A program made the position numbers and the translations under genes. Of a stretch of 64,000 nt of DNA, positions 28,207 to 37,619 are shown piece by piece; position 1 is the stretch's first letter, and every line of letters starts with the position of its first letter. The notes beneath the pieces are model-generated. The model did not search any database and was not told the origin of the DNA. It saw only the letters and a list, made by a program, of their open reading frames with translations. Source of the stretch: Prevotellaceae bacterium (GTDB lineage: Bacteria > Bacteroidota > Bacteroidia > Bacteroidales > Bacteroidaceae); NCBI GenBank assembly GCA_028726625.1, contig JAQYPT010000048.1:137226-201225 (forward strand), written 5' to 3'.

Positions 28207-28288
28207 CGAAAAAACTCCGTCATTTGGCATAAAATAAGTGATTTATAGTTTTTTTTTGAGCAAATAGTATATTTTTTCTTGTTTTTTG

Positions 28289-28319
28289 TTTGTTTTCTGA
28301 AATGTTTAACCTATATTTG
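28289..28319 (+). promoter_or_regulatory. Promoter of the HU gene
   Basis: TTTG at 28289-28292, a 19-nt spacer and TATATTTG at 28312-28319, an exact match to the consensus. The leader to ATG 28375 is about 50 nt and AT-rich. Confidence 0.85.
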
Positions 28320-28374
28320 TGCACAGTTAAAAAGCACATTAATTTTTATTAATCATTTTATAAACACAACAGTA

Positions 28375-28647
28375 ATGAATAAAACAGAATTAATCGACAA
28401 GATTGCTGAAGCTGCAGGCATCAGCAAGGTAGCTGCGAAGAAGGCATTGGATGCAACAACAGGTTCAATCAAGGAAGCTTTGAAGAAAGGTGACAAAGTA
28501 CAGCTCATTGGCTTCGGTACTTTCAGTGTTTCTGAGCGTTCTGCTCGCGAAGGAATCAATCCTTTGACAAAACAGAAGATCAAAATCGCTGCCAAGAAGG
28601 TTGCTAAGTTCAAGGCTGGTGCCGAACTTGCAGACGCCCTCAACTAA
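28375..28647 (+). CDS. HU family DNA-binding protein
   Basis: Nucleoid protein of 90 aa that bends DNA as a dimer. It begins [18 protein letters not shown] and contains [20 protein letters not shown], the conserved core leading into the DNA-binding arms, and ends in the alpha-helical [17 protein letters not shown]. The open frame extends 96 nt upstream, but that part overlaps the promoter, so ATG 28375 is the start. A strong promoter and a strong terminator frame it, consistent with an abundant monocistronic product. Confidence 0.95.
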   Translation: MNKTELIDKIAEAAGISKVAAKKALDATTGSIKEALKKGDKVQLIGFGTFSVSERSAREGINPLTKQKIKIAAKKVAKFKAGAELADALN

Positions 28648-28670
28648 TTTTTGTAGTTAAGAAAAATAAA

Positions 28671-28705
28671 AAAGGTGATTTCCAATGTGAAATCACCTTT
28701 TTTAT
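28671..28705 (+). terminator. Terminator of the HU gene
   Basis: Stem GGTGATTTC / GAAATCACC (28674-28682 with 28689-28697), extended by A:T pairs, followed by TTTTTTTATTTG. A 9-bp perfect core and a 6-nt loop make it a standard strong terminator. It also lies 15 nt beyond the 3' end of the convergent tRNA-Gln. Confidence 0.92.
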
Positions 28706-28719
28706 TTGTCTTACGTTTG

Positions 28720-28790
28720 TTGTCCTAAGCGGATTCGAACCACTACAAACAGAACCAAAACCTGTTGTGCTACCATTACACCATAGGACA
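28720..28790 (-). tRNA. tRNA-Gln (UUG)
   Basis: A 71-nt cloverleaf on the minus strand: acceptor TGTCCTA / TAGGACA with full pairing, D-arm TGGTGTAATGGTAGCA, anticodon TTG in a loop flanked by ACAGG and CTGT, and T-arm GTGGTTCGAATCCGC. CCA is not encoded. Confidence 0.96.
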
Positions 28791-28856
28791 AGCATTCCAG
28801 TCTTTTCATCCTCCTGTGAAGCTTCATAAAAAGCGTCAGTCGCTGAAAAGACGGTG

Positions 28857-28888
28857 CAAAGGTAATTGTTTTTTAGTCTTCCGCCAAA
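28857..28888 (-). promoter_or_regulatory. Promoter of tRNA-Gln
   Basis: On the minus strand, TTTG (28888-28885), a 20-nt spacer and TACCTTTG (28864-28857). The start would be about 62 nt upstream of the mature tRNA 5' end. Confidence 0.7.
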
Positions 28889-28990
28889 TTTTTACGTTGA
28901 TATTTTTTTTGAGCGGTTTTACTTTCATACTGCGATTCCTTATGAACCCCACTAATATTAATTTAAAATTAAATGGGTTTTGGTTCCGAA

Positions 28991-29378
28991 TTTTCTTGAC
29001 AACCAACCTCTTCATATTTCGCGTATTTGGTAATCACTCCTCTCTTTGTCGCAAATACGCAAAATATGAGCGGCATTTCTATCTTCCTATATGGCAATGT
29101 GTTATGGCTTTCTTATGTTCTGGAGCATCCGTTTTTCTGGTTTTGACACGACAAAAGCATTCATATTCGAGCGCAATCAGTATGCATTTGTGATGCAAAG
29201 GCATGTAAATTGCGAATCAAAGTGATGCGTTTGATGGTGTAAGACCATTGCTTTTGTGGTAAAATCCGTTTTTTCTAACTCAATCATCGCCTGTTTGCAT
29301 CCTGCGTGCCTATTGAATTTTTCCAGATTGAAAGTTTCATAGTGCCGTTTTAAGGCCGCTTTTTTATGAAAAAACAGG
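28991..29378 (+). repeat. Composite intergenic element copy 2 (hairpin module, 22-bp array, tail)
   Basis: Module B starts TTTTCTTGACAACC (28991) and holds an inverted repeat of 17-nt arms, CATATTTCGCGTATTTG (29013-29029) and CAAATACGCAAAATATG (29052-29068), matching at 16 of 17 positions. Module A, a 22-bp-period array, runs about 29109-29262, with clear units at 29153, 29175, 29197, 29219 and 29241, most having AAAG or AATC at the start and ATG near positions 8-10. Module C at 29280-29378 contains TGTTTGCATCC, CCAGATTGAAAGTTTC and GCCGTTTTAAGGCCGC. It fills most of the gap between tRNA-Gln and the TonB receptor; a 142-aa open frame here (28765-29193) starts inside the tRNA and looks spurious. 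Confidence 0.85.
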
Positions 29379-29556
29379 ACACTTTATTGTAGCTTTCTCT
29401 GGTTCTCGCAGGGGGATGAATTGTCACGCTCTGCTCTAATCAGCCAATCGAGCGGTCGGTAGGTGTTGGCTTTTGGAGGGCTAAGTGTGGTTGTGCGTGA
29501 GACGACAAACAAGCAAATACCTATTTTTGGGTATTGTCGCAAAAAGGCGAAACGAG
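29379..29556. other. Spacer upstream of the TonB receptor, nothing recognised
   Basis: Non-coding stretch between the repeat element and the receptor promoter. I see no Fur-box-like palindrome that I could defend. Confidence 0.4.
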
Positions 29557-29564
29557 TACTTTTG
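29533..29564 (+). promoter_or_regulatory. Promoter of the 29.6-39.5 kb surface operon
   Basis: TACTTTTG at 29557-29564 matches the -7 element; ATTG at 29533-29536, 20 nt upstream, is a weaker -33 match. The leader to ATG 29631 is about 60 nt. Confidence 0.6.
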
Positions 29565-29630
29565 CAAAATAACTGGTAGTTATGGTCTTAAAAAAATTGT
29601 TGTTTTCAGCAGTCCTATTCCATTTCTCTT

Positions 29631-32459
29631 ATGAAAAGATTGACCGTTTTTATTTTTTTCATCAGTATCAGCGTGTTGTTGAGCCAGGCTTACGCACAGC
29701 CGGAAGGCTGTCGGTTTGCAGGTAAGTTGACCGATGAGCATGGCCAGGCCATCGAGTTGGCCTCGGTCAGCCTCAACAACAGCTTGGTGGCATTTACGAA
29801 CAAAGACGGGCTGTTCGAGTTTCTCAACGTTCCGGCCGGTCGTTATGATTATCGCATCACGTTCGTTGGGTACGAAACGGTCAGTGGAACGGTGGCGATA
29901 AGTGCCCATACTCCACAGCTCAAGGTGCAGATGCGTGAGTTGGGTTTGCAGCTTAAGACGGTAGAGGTTACCGCCCGACAGCAGGCAATGGGTTCGAAGT
30001 CGCTCATCGGGCAAGATGCTATCAGGCACATCCAACCCAAGAGCGTGACCGACATCCTGCAACTGGTGCCGGGCAATCTGATTGAGAATCCCACGCTGAA
30101 CAAGTTGGCGCAAGCCCATATCCGCGAGATAGACGGTGACAGAAACAACGCGCTTGGTGCTCTTGTGGTGGTGGATGGCACGCCGGTAAGCAACGATGCC
30201 AATCTGCAAGTGTTGGGTACGGCCCGGTTCAGAGCTTCTTCGGGAGCGCAAGCTGACGGTATGGGCGACCAGACCACGGCCGGCCGGGGAGCCGACTTGC
30301 GTACGGTGAGTGCCGGGAATGTGGAGAGCGTGGAGGTGATTCGGGGCATTCCGTCAGTCGAATACGGCAACCTTACGTCGGGCATGCTCATCGTCAAGAC
30401 CAAGATGGGGCATACGCCGTGGGAAGTAAAGGCGCAGGCTGACCCGTTTTCCAAGCTGCTTTATGTAGGAAAGGGCTTCAACTTGAAACGCGGAGGCGCG
30501 GTCAACTTCAGTGCAGACTGGAGCCAGTCGTGGGCCGATACGCGCAAACATAGCAATGGATACGACCGCCTGACGTTCACGGGAGGGTATTCAAAGACCG
30601 CCGGGCGTAATACCTTTAGTATTAAAGGGGCTTTCTACAGCAACATCAACAATCGTAAAGACGACCCACAATACCGGGAAATGCAGCTCCGCTTCACCAA
30701 CAAGAACGTTGGAACGCGTCTGTCTGTATCCGGAAAATATCATGCGCGCAGTACCTTCCTCTCGGCATTGTCATACAATCTGTCGTTACAATATTCCAAA
30801 ACCACCGACCAACACGACAATCTTGTGTCCAATCCCGACGGTGTCATCACGGATGTCCGCACGCCGGGCATCCATCCTGCCATCTTCAAGAACAAGAGTT
30901 ATTTCTCCAAATACGAGATTCTTGGGGCCCCACTTAACCTCTATGGTCAGGTTGTGGGCAACAAGTATCTGCAATTGGGAACCGCCAATTATACCAATGT
31001 AAAGCTGGGCGTGGAGTTTGTTCATAGCGCCAACCATGGCAAGGGCTTGCAGTTCGACATGCAAAATCCGCCTCAGTCAATGGGAACGCAGACCCTTCGC
31101 CCCCGTGCTTTTAAGGATATTCCTGCGCTGAACACCCTGTCGGCATTCGTCAGTGACAAGCTGTCGTTGCAGGTATTTCAGCGGCATCTGACGGTGGAAG
31201 GTGGCCTTCGGGTAAGCAACTTGTTCCTGAACAAGCGACAGAGCTGCGGAAAGCGAGGAATGTTTGTTGCAGAGCCTCGACTGAATGCTTCGTATAGGCT
31301 GTTGGACAAGACGTGTAATCCATGGATAGACGAACTCTCTTTGACGGGTGGTTATGGCATTTCCAACAAGATGCCTACCTTGATGTATCTCTACCCCGAC
31401 AATGTTTATTATGACAATGTGTGCCTGAGTAAATACGGTGAGCGTGAGGAGGACCGGTTGGCCCTGCTGCAGACAGATGTGATAGGGCAAGTTGGCAACC
31501 CCGAGTTGAAGCCTACGCATACTCAAAAATGGGAGTGTGGGCTTACTTTCCGAATCGGGAAGGTCAGCGGCTTTGTGACTTATTACAACGAGCGTCATCA
31601 TCATGAGTTTGGATTTGAAAGCAGATTGTATTGGAATAGATACCCCAAATTCAGTCTGCCGGTGGAGGCTGCCCTCCCGAAATTTCATGAAGAGACAGGG
31701 GATGTGAGCTATCTGCACAATGGTGTGCGTATGGTGGCCAGCAAAACTGAGCAGGTGGATATGTCTACTTGGAGCCGACCGACCAACAATACACGGTCGC
31801 ACAAGCATGGAATAGAATATGGCATAGACCTGGGTTCGCTCAGTCTTTTGCGAACATCCTTGAGCATCAACGGCGCTTGGTTCCATACGGAGCGCACCGA
31901 TGAGAAAGGCCAACTTAGGTATGTTGACTACAACTACGACTATGTTCCAGTCATACCAAGCGGTTCGGGCTACATCCGGGACCGCGTCAACTCTACCTTC
32001 CGCTTCGTTACCCATGTGCCGGCAGTCAAAATGGTCTTCACTACGGCCGTGCAAGTGGTGTGGTATGAAAGCGAAAGGGAGGTGTATAGACAGCCGGATG
32101 GCAAGAGTCGCTATCATCAGTTCACTTATGAGGGGCGTGAATATCTGGGTGTCTCGCCTATAGGATATTACACACGGGACGGCCATTACTATCCCTGGTC
32201 GGCCGATGCAGAGCGCGATGTCGTGCGTCAACGCATGATGGGACGTTATTATCTGTACGACTTTGAGAAAGATGTAACGCATCCATGGGTGTTGTTGAGC
32301 CTGCGGTTTACAAAAGAAATAGGCAAGGTGGCCGAACTTTCATTCACGGCCAACAACTTTCCTAATGTGTCACGATGGCACACCAATCCTCACAGTCTGT
32401 CACGAACACAGTTGTACCCTGCTCCTTATTTTGGTGCGGAAGTGAAAATCAAATTATAA
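29631..32459 (+). CDS. TonB-dependent outer-membrane receptor
   Basis: Energy-coupled importer of 942 aa. Signal peptide to about residue 23 (ending SQAYAQ); carboxypeptidase-regulatory-like beta domain at about 28-110 (GKLTDEHGQAIELASVSLNN, TNKDGLFEFLNVPAGRYDYR); plug domain at about 115-255 with ESVEVIRGIPSVEYGNLTSG; then a 22-strand barrel to the C-terminus, which ends in an aromatic-rich strand (APYFGAEVKIKL). No SusD homologue is adjacent, so glycan import by a SusCD pair is unlikely. The operon partners (two protease-fold proteins and a HmuY-like lipoprotein) point to heme or peptide import, which is an inference. Confidence 0.9.
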   Translation: MKRLTVFIFFISISVLLSQAYAQPEGCRFAGKLTDEHGQAIELASVSLNNSLVAFTNKDGLFEFLNVPAGRYDYRITFVGYETVSGTVAISAHTPQLKVQMRELGLQLKTVEVTARQQAMGSKSLIGQDAIRHIQPKSVTDILQLVPGNLIENPTLNKLAQAHIREIDGDRNNALGALVVVDGTPVSNDANLQVLGTARFRASSGAQADGMGDQTTAGRGADLRTVSAGNVESVEVIRGIPSVEYGNLTSGMLIVKTKMGHTPWEVKAQADPFSKLLYVGKGFNLKRGGAVNFSADWSQSWADTRKHSNGYDRLTFTGGYSKTAGRNTFSIKGAFYSNINNRKDDPQYREMQLRFTNKNVGTRLSVSGKYHARSTFLSALSYNLSLQYSKTTDQHDNLVSNPDGVITDVRTPGIHPAIFKNKSYFSKYEILGAPLNLYGQVVGNKYLQLGTANYTNVKLGVEFVHSANHGKGLQFDMQNPPQSMGTQTLRPRAFKDIPALNTLSAFVSDKLSLQVFQRHLTVEGGLRVSNLFLNKRQSCGKRGMFVAEPRLNASYRLLDKTCNPWIDELSLTGGYGISNKMPTLMYLYPDNVYYDNVCLSKYGEREEDRLALLQTDVIGQVGNPELKPTHTQKWECGLTFRIGKVSGFVTYYNERHHHEFGFESRLYWNRYPKFSLPVEAALPKFHEETGDVSYLHNGVRMVASKTEQVDMSTWSRPTNNTRSHKHGIEYGIDLGSLSLLRTSLSINGAWFHTERTDEKGQLRYVDYNYDYVPVIPSGSGYIRDRVNSTFRFVTHVPAVKMVFTTAVQVVWYESEREVYRQPDGKSRYHQFTYEGREYLGVSPIGYYTRDGHYYPWSADAERDVVRQRMMGRYYLYDFEKDVTHPWVLLSLRFTKEIGKVAELSFTANNFPNVSRWHTNPHSLSRTQLYPAPYFGAEVKIKL

Positions 32460-32484
32460 AAAACAATTTAAATCAGTAATAAGT

Positions 32485-33690
32485 ATGAACAAATGTATTG
32501 GAAAAATGGTTTCGGCTCTGTTGCTGCTGACCGCTGTTTTAGGCTTCGTTTCTTGTGATAAAAACGATGAGCCGAGTATTGCGAACTACGAGTTGACGCT
32601 GTCTTATCAACTTCCTGACGGATTGAAGGCAGACGATATCAGCGATGCCAAGCTGGTATTGACAAAGGGAACGAAAGAGAATACCTTGGTGTTGAGGGAT
32701 ATGAAGGCCTTCTCGACAACGCTTCCGCAGGGACAGTACAACTTGCTGCTCACGGCAAAGGTCAAGGATGAGGCCAACGTTTACCTCACAGGGACGCTCT
32801 CAGTAGACCTCTATGCGAACAAAAAAGCCACTATTGAGCTGCAAAAGGTGCGCAAGTCGACGCTCATCTTCAAGGAAATCTATACCACAGGAGGCAAAAA
32901 GGGCTATGTGTTGGATAACTATTTTGAGATTGTGAACAACTCTGATGAGGTGCAATATCTCGACGGTGTTATCCTAATGACTAATCCTGGAGGACAAAAA
33001 AAGGAGCAGAATGTTTGGCAAGCCAACGGCTACAAGGACCGCTATGCTTGTGGACAAGGCTCTGTTATCGCCTTCCCCGTAGGTAAGGACGGTAAGTCGA
33101 TTGCCCTCAAGCCTGGTGAAAGTACCGTGATTGCCAGTGATGCTGTGGATCATAGCAAGACGGCTCCAGAGGGAAACCATTGCCCAGACCTGTCGAAAGC
33201 ACAGTGGGAGGTATATATAGACAATGTAAAAGGTGAGGTGGATTATCCCGCCCCCAACATGGATATCATCTTCCAGAACAATAAAAACATGAAGGCCTTT
33301 GGCTTAGGCTTCTTCAATGGTGGCTACATCTTGGCCAAACTGCCTGCTGGCATCACCCCAAAGCAGTTTGCTGCCGACCAGAATAATTTAAAGACTACGC
33401 CAGGAACCAAATCAAAGATGCAATTCTTGCTGATGCCAAGCAAGTATGTGCTGGATGCTGTGGATATGTCTAAATCCGATGCAGAGACATATTTCCCACA
33501 ATTCTTGCCTGTTGACGATGCCAAAGCTGTCAAGGCCAGCAAGGCTTGGGAGGGCAAATGCCTGCGTCGCAAGGTGGAGAAAGTGGTGAACGGGCGTGCT
33601 TATTTCAAGGACACCAATAATTCATCGGTCGACTTCCTCAACAACCAGCCACTTCAACCGGGGCGTGTTTTCACGGAGGTTGATAAATAA
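32485..33690 (+). CDS. DUF4876 family surface lipoprotein
   Basis: Lipoprotein of 401 aa (MNKCIGKMVSALLLLTAVLG then FVSC, lipidation at C24). After the lipobox comes the acidic DKNDEP stretch, the kind of signal that directs Bacteroidota lipoproteins to the cell surface. An N-terminal beta-sandwich part (about 35-130) is followed by a segment with YFEIVNNSDEVQYLDGVILM, resembling a lamin-tail-type fold, which is how DUF4876 proteins look. The gene is 25 nt after the TonB receptor. It is likely an accessory substrate-binding protein of the receptor; the ligand is unknown. Confidence 0.75.
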   Translation: MNKCIGKMVSALLLLTAVLGFVSCDKNDEPSIANYELTLSYQLPDGLKADDISDAKLVLTKGTKENTLVLRDMKAFSTTLPQGQYNLLLTAKVKDEANVYLTGTLSVDLYANKKATIELQKVRKSTLIFKEIYTTGGKKGYVLDNYFEIVNNSDEVQYLDGVILMTNPGGQKKEQNVWQANGYKDRYACGQGSVIAFPVGKDGKSIALKPGESTVIASDAVDHSKTAPEGNHCPDLSKAQWEVYIDNVKGEVDYPAPNMDIIFQNNKNMKAFGLGFFNGGYILAKLPAGITPKQFAADQNNLKTTPGTKSKMQFLLMPSKYVLDAVDMSKSDAETYFPQFLPVDDAKAVKASKAWEGKCLRRKVEKVVNGRAYFKDTNNSSVDFLNNQPLQPGRVFTEVDK

Positions 33691-33770
33691 TCCAATTCAT
33701 TCAGCTATCATTTCCGCTGCCAAGACCGTCGTCGTGAGGTCTTGGCGGTGGAACCTTTATTCAGTCATTT

Positions 33771-35357
33771 ATGATACATGTTCCATCCATTCGCATCTTG
33801 TGCTGCCTGTCTTGCATGTTGTTCGTGCAGGCTGTTGTTGCGCAAACCGTCTTTATCCATACTGATGACCCATGGCATGAGGACCATCTGAACGAGTTGA
33901 CGAATGTCAGATATTCTGGCAATAACCCCATTCGCATCGCCTATAATCAGCGGTCTACGGCAGGAACAGCGAGGGTAGCCTATGGCGAACATAATGGATC
34001 GTTCAAGGCTGTGGATGCTGCCAAAAGGCAACGGCAGCTGGATGTGTATGTCGGGGGGCTCAAAGATTTAAGTCAGGTCAAGCTTAGTGGCCATCTGCAA
34101 TATCAAAACAGGCAGGAGACAGACCGTCGATGGAACTCGTCATTCTATCTCATGCCGGACAATCCCTTTGTATTGGGCGATTCTGTTTGGAGCGAACCTT
34201 CCTCCGAAGTGTTCCGTATGAGTGCCGAGTTGGCATGGCAATGTTCCAAAAGATGGTTGTTGGGAGCCGGTGTTGGTTTGATGATGGGCAGCTCTTCCGA
34301 CCAGGATGACCCTCGTCCCAAGACGCTCTCATCCTCCTTCCCCGTTTTGCTTGGTGCCGAATGCCAACTAAACGCAGCCTGGCACTTGGGCGTATCGGTG
34401 GGTATGGAAATGGTTCGTACAAACATAAACTATACGGTTGTCAATCCGCTTAACAACCATCGTTTCTTTCTCATGAAAGGACTTGGCGAATATTTCAGGC
34501 GGTCTACAGCCAGCAATCCTGGCTATCAGCGCAAATATGACGGTCAAACAGCACAAGTTGGTACCCAACTTACCTATACGCCCACGGCCTCTCGATGGAG
34601 CGGTTTCACAGAGATAGCGTTCTCACGGGGTTATGAAAACGCGGTAGATGGTGGTGAGGCTTACGTCTTCAAGGGTGGGGATTATCAGTTCTCAAGCCTG
34701 AAAGGACAAGCTCGGCTTATCTTTCATTCTGGACGCAGCACGACCCATCAGCTTCTGGCGCATGTACATTTCCATCAGGGAGATGGCTATTGGTACGACC
34801 AGAAGGCAGTAACAGACATCGAACATGGCAACCGAACCGATTACAAGATATTGGGAAAGGCGCGCGTACACCAAGACTATCGGTTGTCAACCGACTTAGG
34901 TTATCGGTTGGACATGCCATTTTTTGTGGAAGGCAAGATAGGAACAACACAGACATGGATTAAACATGCCAGTGATTTAGGCACACAAAAACAGGCATGG
35001 ATGCTTGCTTTCATGCAGGCAACAGTGGGTACAAGCGTGCAATGGAGGTATTATACGCTCAACACTTCAGTCCATGGAGGGTACTATCTCCCATTGTCAG
35101 AACGCCAATTTGCATCAGCATCCGAAGAAACGGGTAACATCACCGACCGCTATGTCGCTCCTCAATTTGAGTATTTGAGTGCGAGGCGTGTGCGTATGGG
35201 CGGCATGTTGGACGTGCAGCGTACCCTGAAACGGATGAATGTCGGACTGAACATCAAGGTGGATGCATGGCTTCATGCGGACGATGCCGTATTCGCTCGT
35301 GCGCTGAGGAATACATCGCGGGTGGGTATCTGTGCCGGTCTTTACATGCAATTTTGA
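33771..35357 (+). CDS. DUF6850-type outer-membrane beta-barrel protein
   Basis: Protein of 528 aa with a signal peptide (MIHVPSIRILCCLSCMLFVQ, then AVVAQ). The rest is built of alternating beta strands rich in Tyr, Gly and Arg, ending with an aromatic C-terminal strand (GICAGLYMQF), as expected for an outer-membrane barrel. I recognise it as the DUF6850 type that commonly accompanies a TonB receptor and DUF4876. It lies 80 nt after the DUF4876 gene. Transport or anchoring are possible roles; nothing in the sequence decides. Confidence 0.65.
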   Translation: MIHVPSIRILCCLSCMLFVQAVVAQTVFIHTDDPWHEDHLNELTNVRYSGNNPIRIAYNQRSTAGTARVAYGEHNGSFKAVDAAKRQRQLDVYVGGLKDLSQVKLSGHLQYQNRQETDRRWNSSFYLMPDNPFVLGDSVWSEPSSEVFRMSAELAWQCSKRWLLGAGVGLMMGSSSDQDDPRPKTLSSSFPVLLGAECQLNAAWHLGVSVGMEMVRTNINYTVVNPLNNHRFFLMKGLGEYFRRSTASNPGYQRKYDGQTAQVGTQLTYTPTASRWSGFTEIAFSRGYENAVDGGEAYVFKGGDYQFSSLKGQARLIFHSGRSTTHQLLAHVHFHQGDGYWYDQKAVTDIEHGNRTDYKILGKARVHQDYRLSTDLGYRLDMPFFVEGKIGTTQTWIKHASDLGTQKQAWMLAFMQATVGTSVQWRYYTLNTSVHGGYYLPLSERQFASASEETGNITDRYVAPQFEYLSARRVRMGGMLDVQRTLKRMNVGLNIKVDAWLHADDAVFARALRNTSRVGICAGLYMQF

Positions 35358-35450
35358 CATGTTGAAATCCAAGAAGACTGAATGAGCGTGCATAAGACAA
35401 GCATCAAAAAACGCCTAATGAATACTTTTTTACATCTAAAAAACATTGAA

Positions 35451-37619
35451 ATGAAACGAATCATCATCATATCGCTCTGTCTGCTTGTGTTGGTAGGGCA
35501 TGGCATGGCCAAGAGTGGATTTGCCATTGTAGTTGATACCAATAGTTACCAATATGCCCAAGCTGAGTTGAAGGCTTATGCTGAGGCTGTAGAACAAGTC
35601 AATGGACTCAAGGTTTATACGGTTGTTGACCGTTGGGGGATACCCGATTCTATCCGTACCGCACTTCAAAGACTCTATTATCAGAAGCGTAATCCGATTG
35701 TAGGAGCCGTCTTCGTGGGTGACATTCCTGTGCCTATGATACGCGACGCACAGCATCTCACCTCTGCCTTTAAGATGAATCAAACCAACCCCAGACAGGA
35801 GTCGTCGGTTCCTTCAGACCGCTATTATGACGACTTCTCCTTGCAATTCAAGTCTGTGGGGCATGATGAGGATACGCCTTATTATTACTATTCACTCACG
35901 GCAAAGGGCTCTCAACGCCTGCAACCCAACATTTACACGGGAAGAATACGACCTACCGACGTAGGTGGCACCAGTAGATATGCCAAGCTAAAGGCCTATC
36001 TTCAGAAGCTGGTTGCACTCAAACGGACGAACAGAAAGCTGAACAACATGTTCTATTTTGATGGACATGGATATATCTCGGCTTCCAAAGATGCCCGAAT
36101 AGACGAGAAAATATCTTATTTCGAGCATTTTCCACAGCTCAAACGGCGCACCCATCAAGTTGGTTATATCTCTCACGACGATGTCAATCCCGTGAAGGAG
36201 CGACTGATGAGCGAGCTCATGCGCAAGGATATGGACCTTGCCATGCTGCACCATCACGGTTCTTTTGACACCCAATACCTCAACAATCTGATTTTGCCCA
36301 ACACGGTAGCCAGTGCCAAGACCTTCATCATGCGCAATCTCAGGGAGCATATTTATCACGCAAAGCAGCGCAATAAGAATGCCGACTCATTGTCTACCGC
36401 CCTATTGAAGAAGTTTGACCTGCCCGACTCGTGGGTTCTGCATGCGCAGAGTGACTCGCTGGCTCGCCTGGACTCCATCTATGAGGCCGCTGCCGACCTG
36501 CATCTTGAAGACTTCCGCGCATACCAGTTCACTCCCAACACGCCTGTCGTGGTGATTGATGCCTGCTTTTGTGGGTCGTTTCATCTGAATGATTGCATCG
36601 CCAACGAGTATGTCTTCCAGCCCGGAAACACCGTGGTGTGTATCGCAAACAGCGTCAATGCGCTGCAAGACAAATGGGCAGACAAACTCATTGGACTGAT
36701 TGCAGATGGCGGTTGCGTGGGTGATGTCGTGAAGTACGCTCATTACTTGGAGCTGCATGTCATTGGAGACCCCACCTTTAAGTTCGCGACTGAGGGCAAG
36801 GCCATGGACGTAGACCGGTTGGTGAGCGAGAACAAAGAGGGCGCATGGCGCAAACTACTCAAGTCAGACCAGCCTGAACGCCAGTGCTTAGCTATGGAGG
36901 CTCTTTGTCAGCTCAAGGCAATGTCATCGGCCGAATTGTTGAATATCTACCGCAATTCGCCCTCTTATATCGTCAGAATGCAAGCCTTTACGCTCATTTG
37001 TGATTACAAAGACGATAATTTCATCAAGTTGTTGCAGCTGGCTGCCAACGACAGTTACGAACTGTTGCAGCGTTGTGCTGTGGTGATGATGGGCAAGAGT
37101 GGTGACGAACGGCTCATTCCGCAGCTCATCAGCATTGCCATCGCCAATGCCACGTCAGCCCGAATCAATTTCGATGCGCTCAACTCGTTGACCGTATTCC
37201 CCAAGAGTCAGCTCCTGAAAGAGTTCGCACTTCAGTTTGACCGACCTGAAGTGTGCTACATACATAAAGACTCTGTCCGTACGTTGATATACAATGCCAT
37301 CGATCATGCTTCAGAACGCTGGGTTGAGGACACGCGGAAGATTTTGGATCCTACCGTCCCCGTAAAGAAAAAGCTGCAGTGGATACGCTTCACACGCAAT
37401 TATATGATTCATGCCATGATTCCGGATTTGTTGCGCTATCTCGAGCAAGAGAAGAATGAGCAGGTTGAGATAGCTTTGTTGGAGGCCATGGGTTGGCGTA
37501 CGCATTCTTATCAGCGTCCACTTATCTCGGCTGCATGCCAGCGCATCATCAATGGAGAAGGTTATACGCAAGCTGTAAAAGACGAGGCGTTGAAAACGTA
37601 TAAACGGATTAATGAATAA
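35451..37619 (+). CDS. Gingipain-fold (C25-like, clan CD) protein with HEAT-like C-terminal region
   Basis: Exported protein of 722 aa (signal peptide MKRIIIISLCLLVLVGHGMA). Residues about 20-450 look like the caspase-like fold of gingipains: a repeat-type VGAVFVGDIPVP segment near 84-95, SDRYYDDF, the HG dyad element at H269-G270 in MLHHHGSF, the candidate nucleophile C372 (or C374) in VIDACFCGSF, and HVIGDPTFKF near 435-444, the GDPT signature seen in C25 relatives. About 100 residues separate His and Cys, a larger gap than in RgpB. The remaining 270 residues are helical repeats like HEAT. No T9SS-type C-terminal domain is evident. I start at ATG 35451; the frame open to 35382 lacks a signal peptide. 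The substrate is unknown; hemoprotein is an inference from neighbours. Confidence 0.65.
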   Translation: MKRIIIISLCLLVLVGHGMAKSGFAIVVDTNSYQYAQAELKAYAEAVEQVNGLKVYTVVDRWGIPDSIRTALQRLYYQKRNPIVGAVFVGDIPVPMIRDAQHLTSAFKMNQTNPRQESSVPSDRYYDDFSLQFKSVGHDEDTPYYYYSLTAKGSQRLQPNIYTGRIRPTDVGGTSRYAKLKAYLQKLVALKRTNRKLNNMFYFDGHGYISASKDARIDEKISYFEHFPQLKRRTHQVGYISHDDVNPVKERLMSELMRKDMDLAMLHHHGSFDTQYLNNLILPNTVASAKTFIMRNLREHIYHAKQRNKNADSLSTALLKKFDLPDSWVLHAQSDSLARLDSIYEAAADLHLEDFRAYQFTPNTPVVVIDACFCGSFHLNDCIANEYVFQPGNTVVCIANSVNALQDKWADKLIGLIADGGCVGDVVKYAHYLELHVIGDPTFKFATEGKAMDVDRLVSENKEGAWRKLLKSDQPERQCLAMEALCQLKAMSSAELLNIYRNSPSYIVRMQAFTLICDYKDDNFIKLLQLAANDSYELLQRCAVVMMGKSGDERLIPQLISIAIANATSARINFDALNSLTVFPKSQLLKEFALQFDRPEVCYIHKDSVRTLIYNAIDHASERWVEDTRKILDPTVPVKKKLQWIRFTRNYMIHAMIPDLLRYLEQEKNEQVEIALLEAMGWRTHSYQRPLISAACQRIINGEGYTQAVKDEALKTYKRINE

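Noticed and set aside
28765..29193. 142-aa open reading frame on plus
   Set aside because: It begins inside tRNA-Gln on the opposite strand and runs through the repeat element; no domain and no ribosome-binding context.
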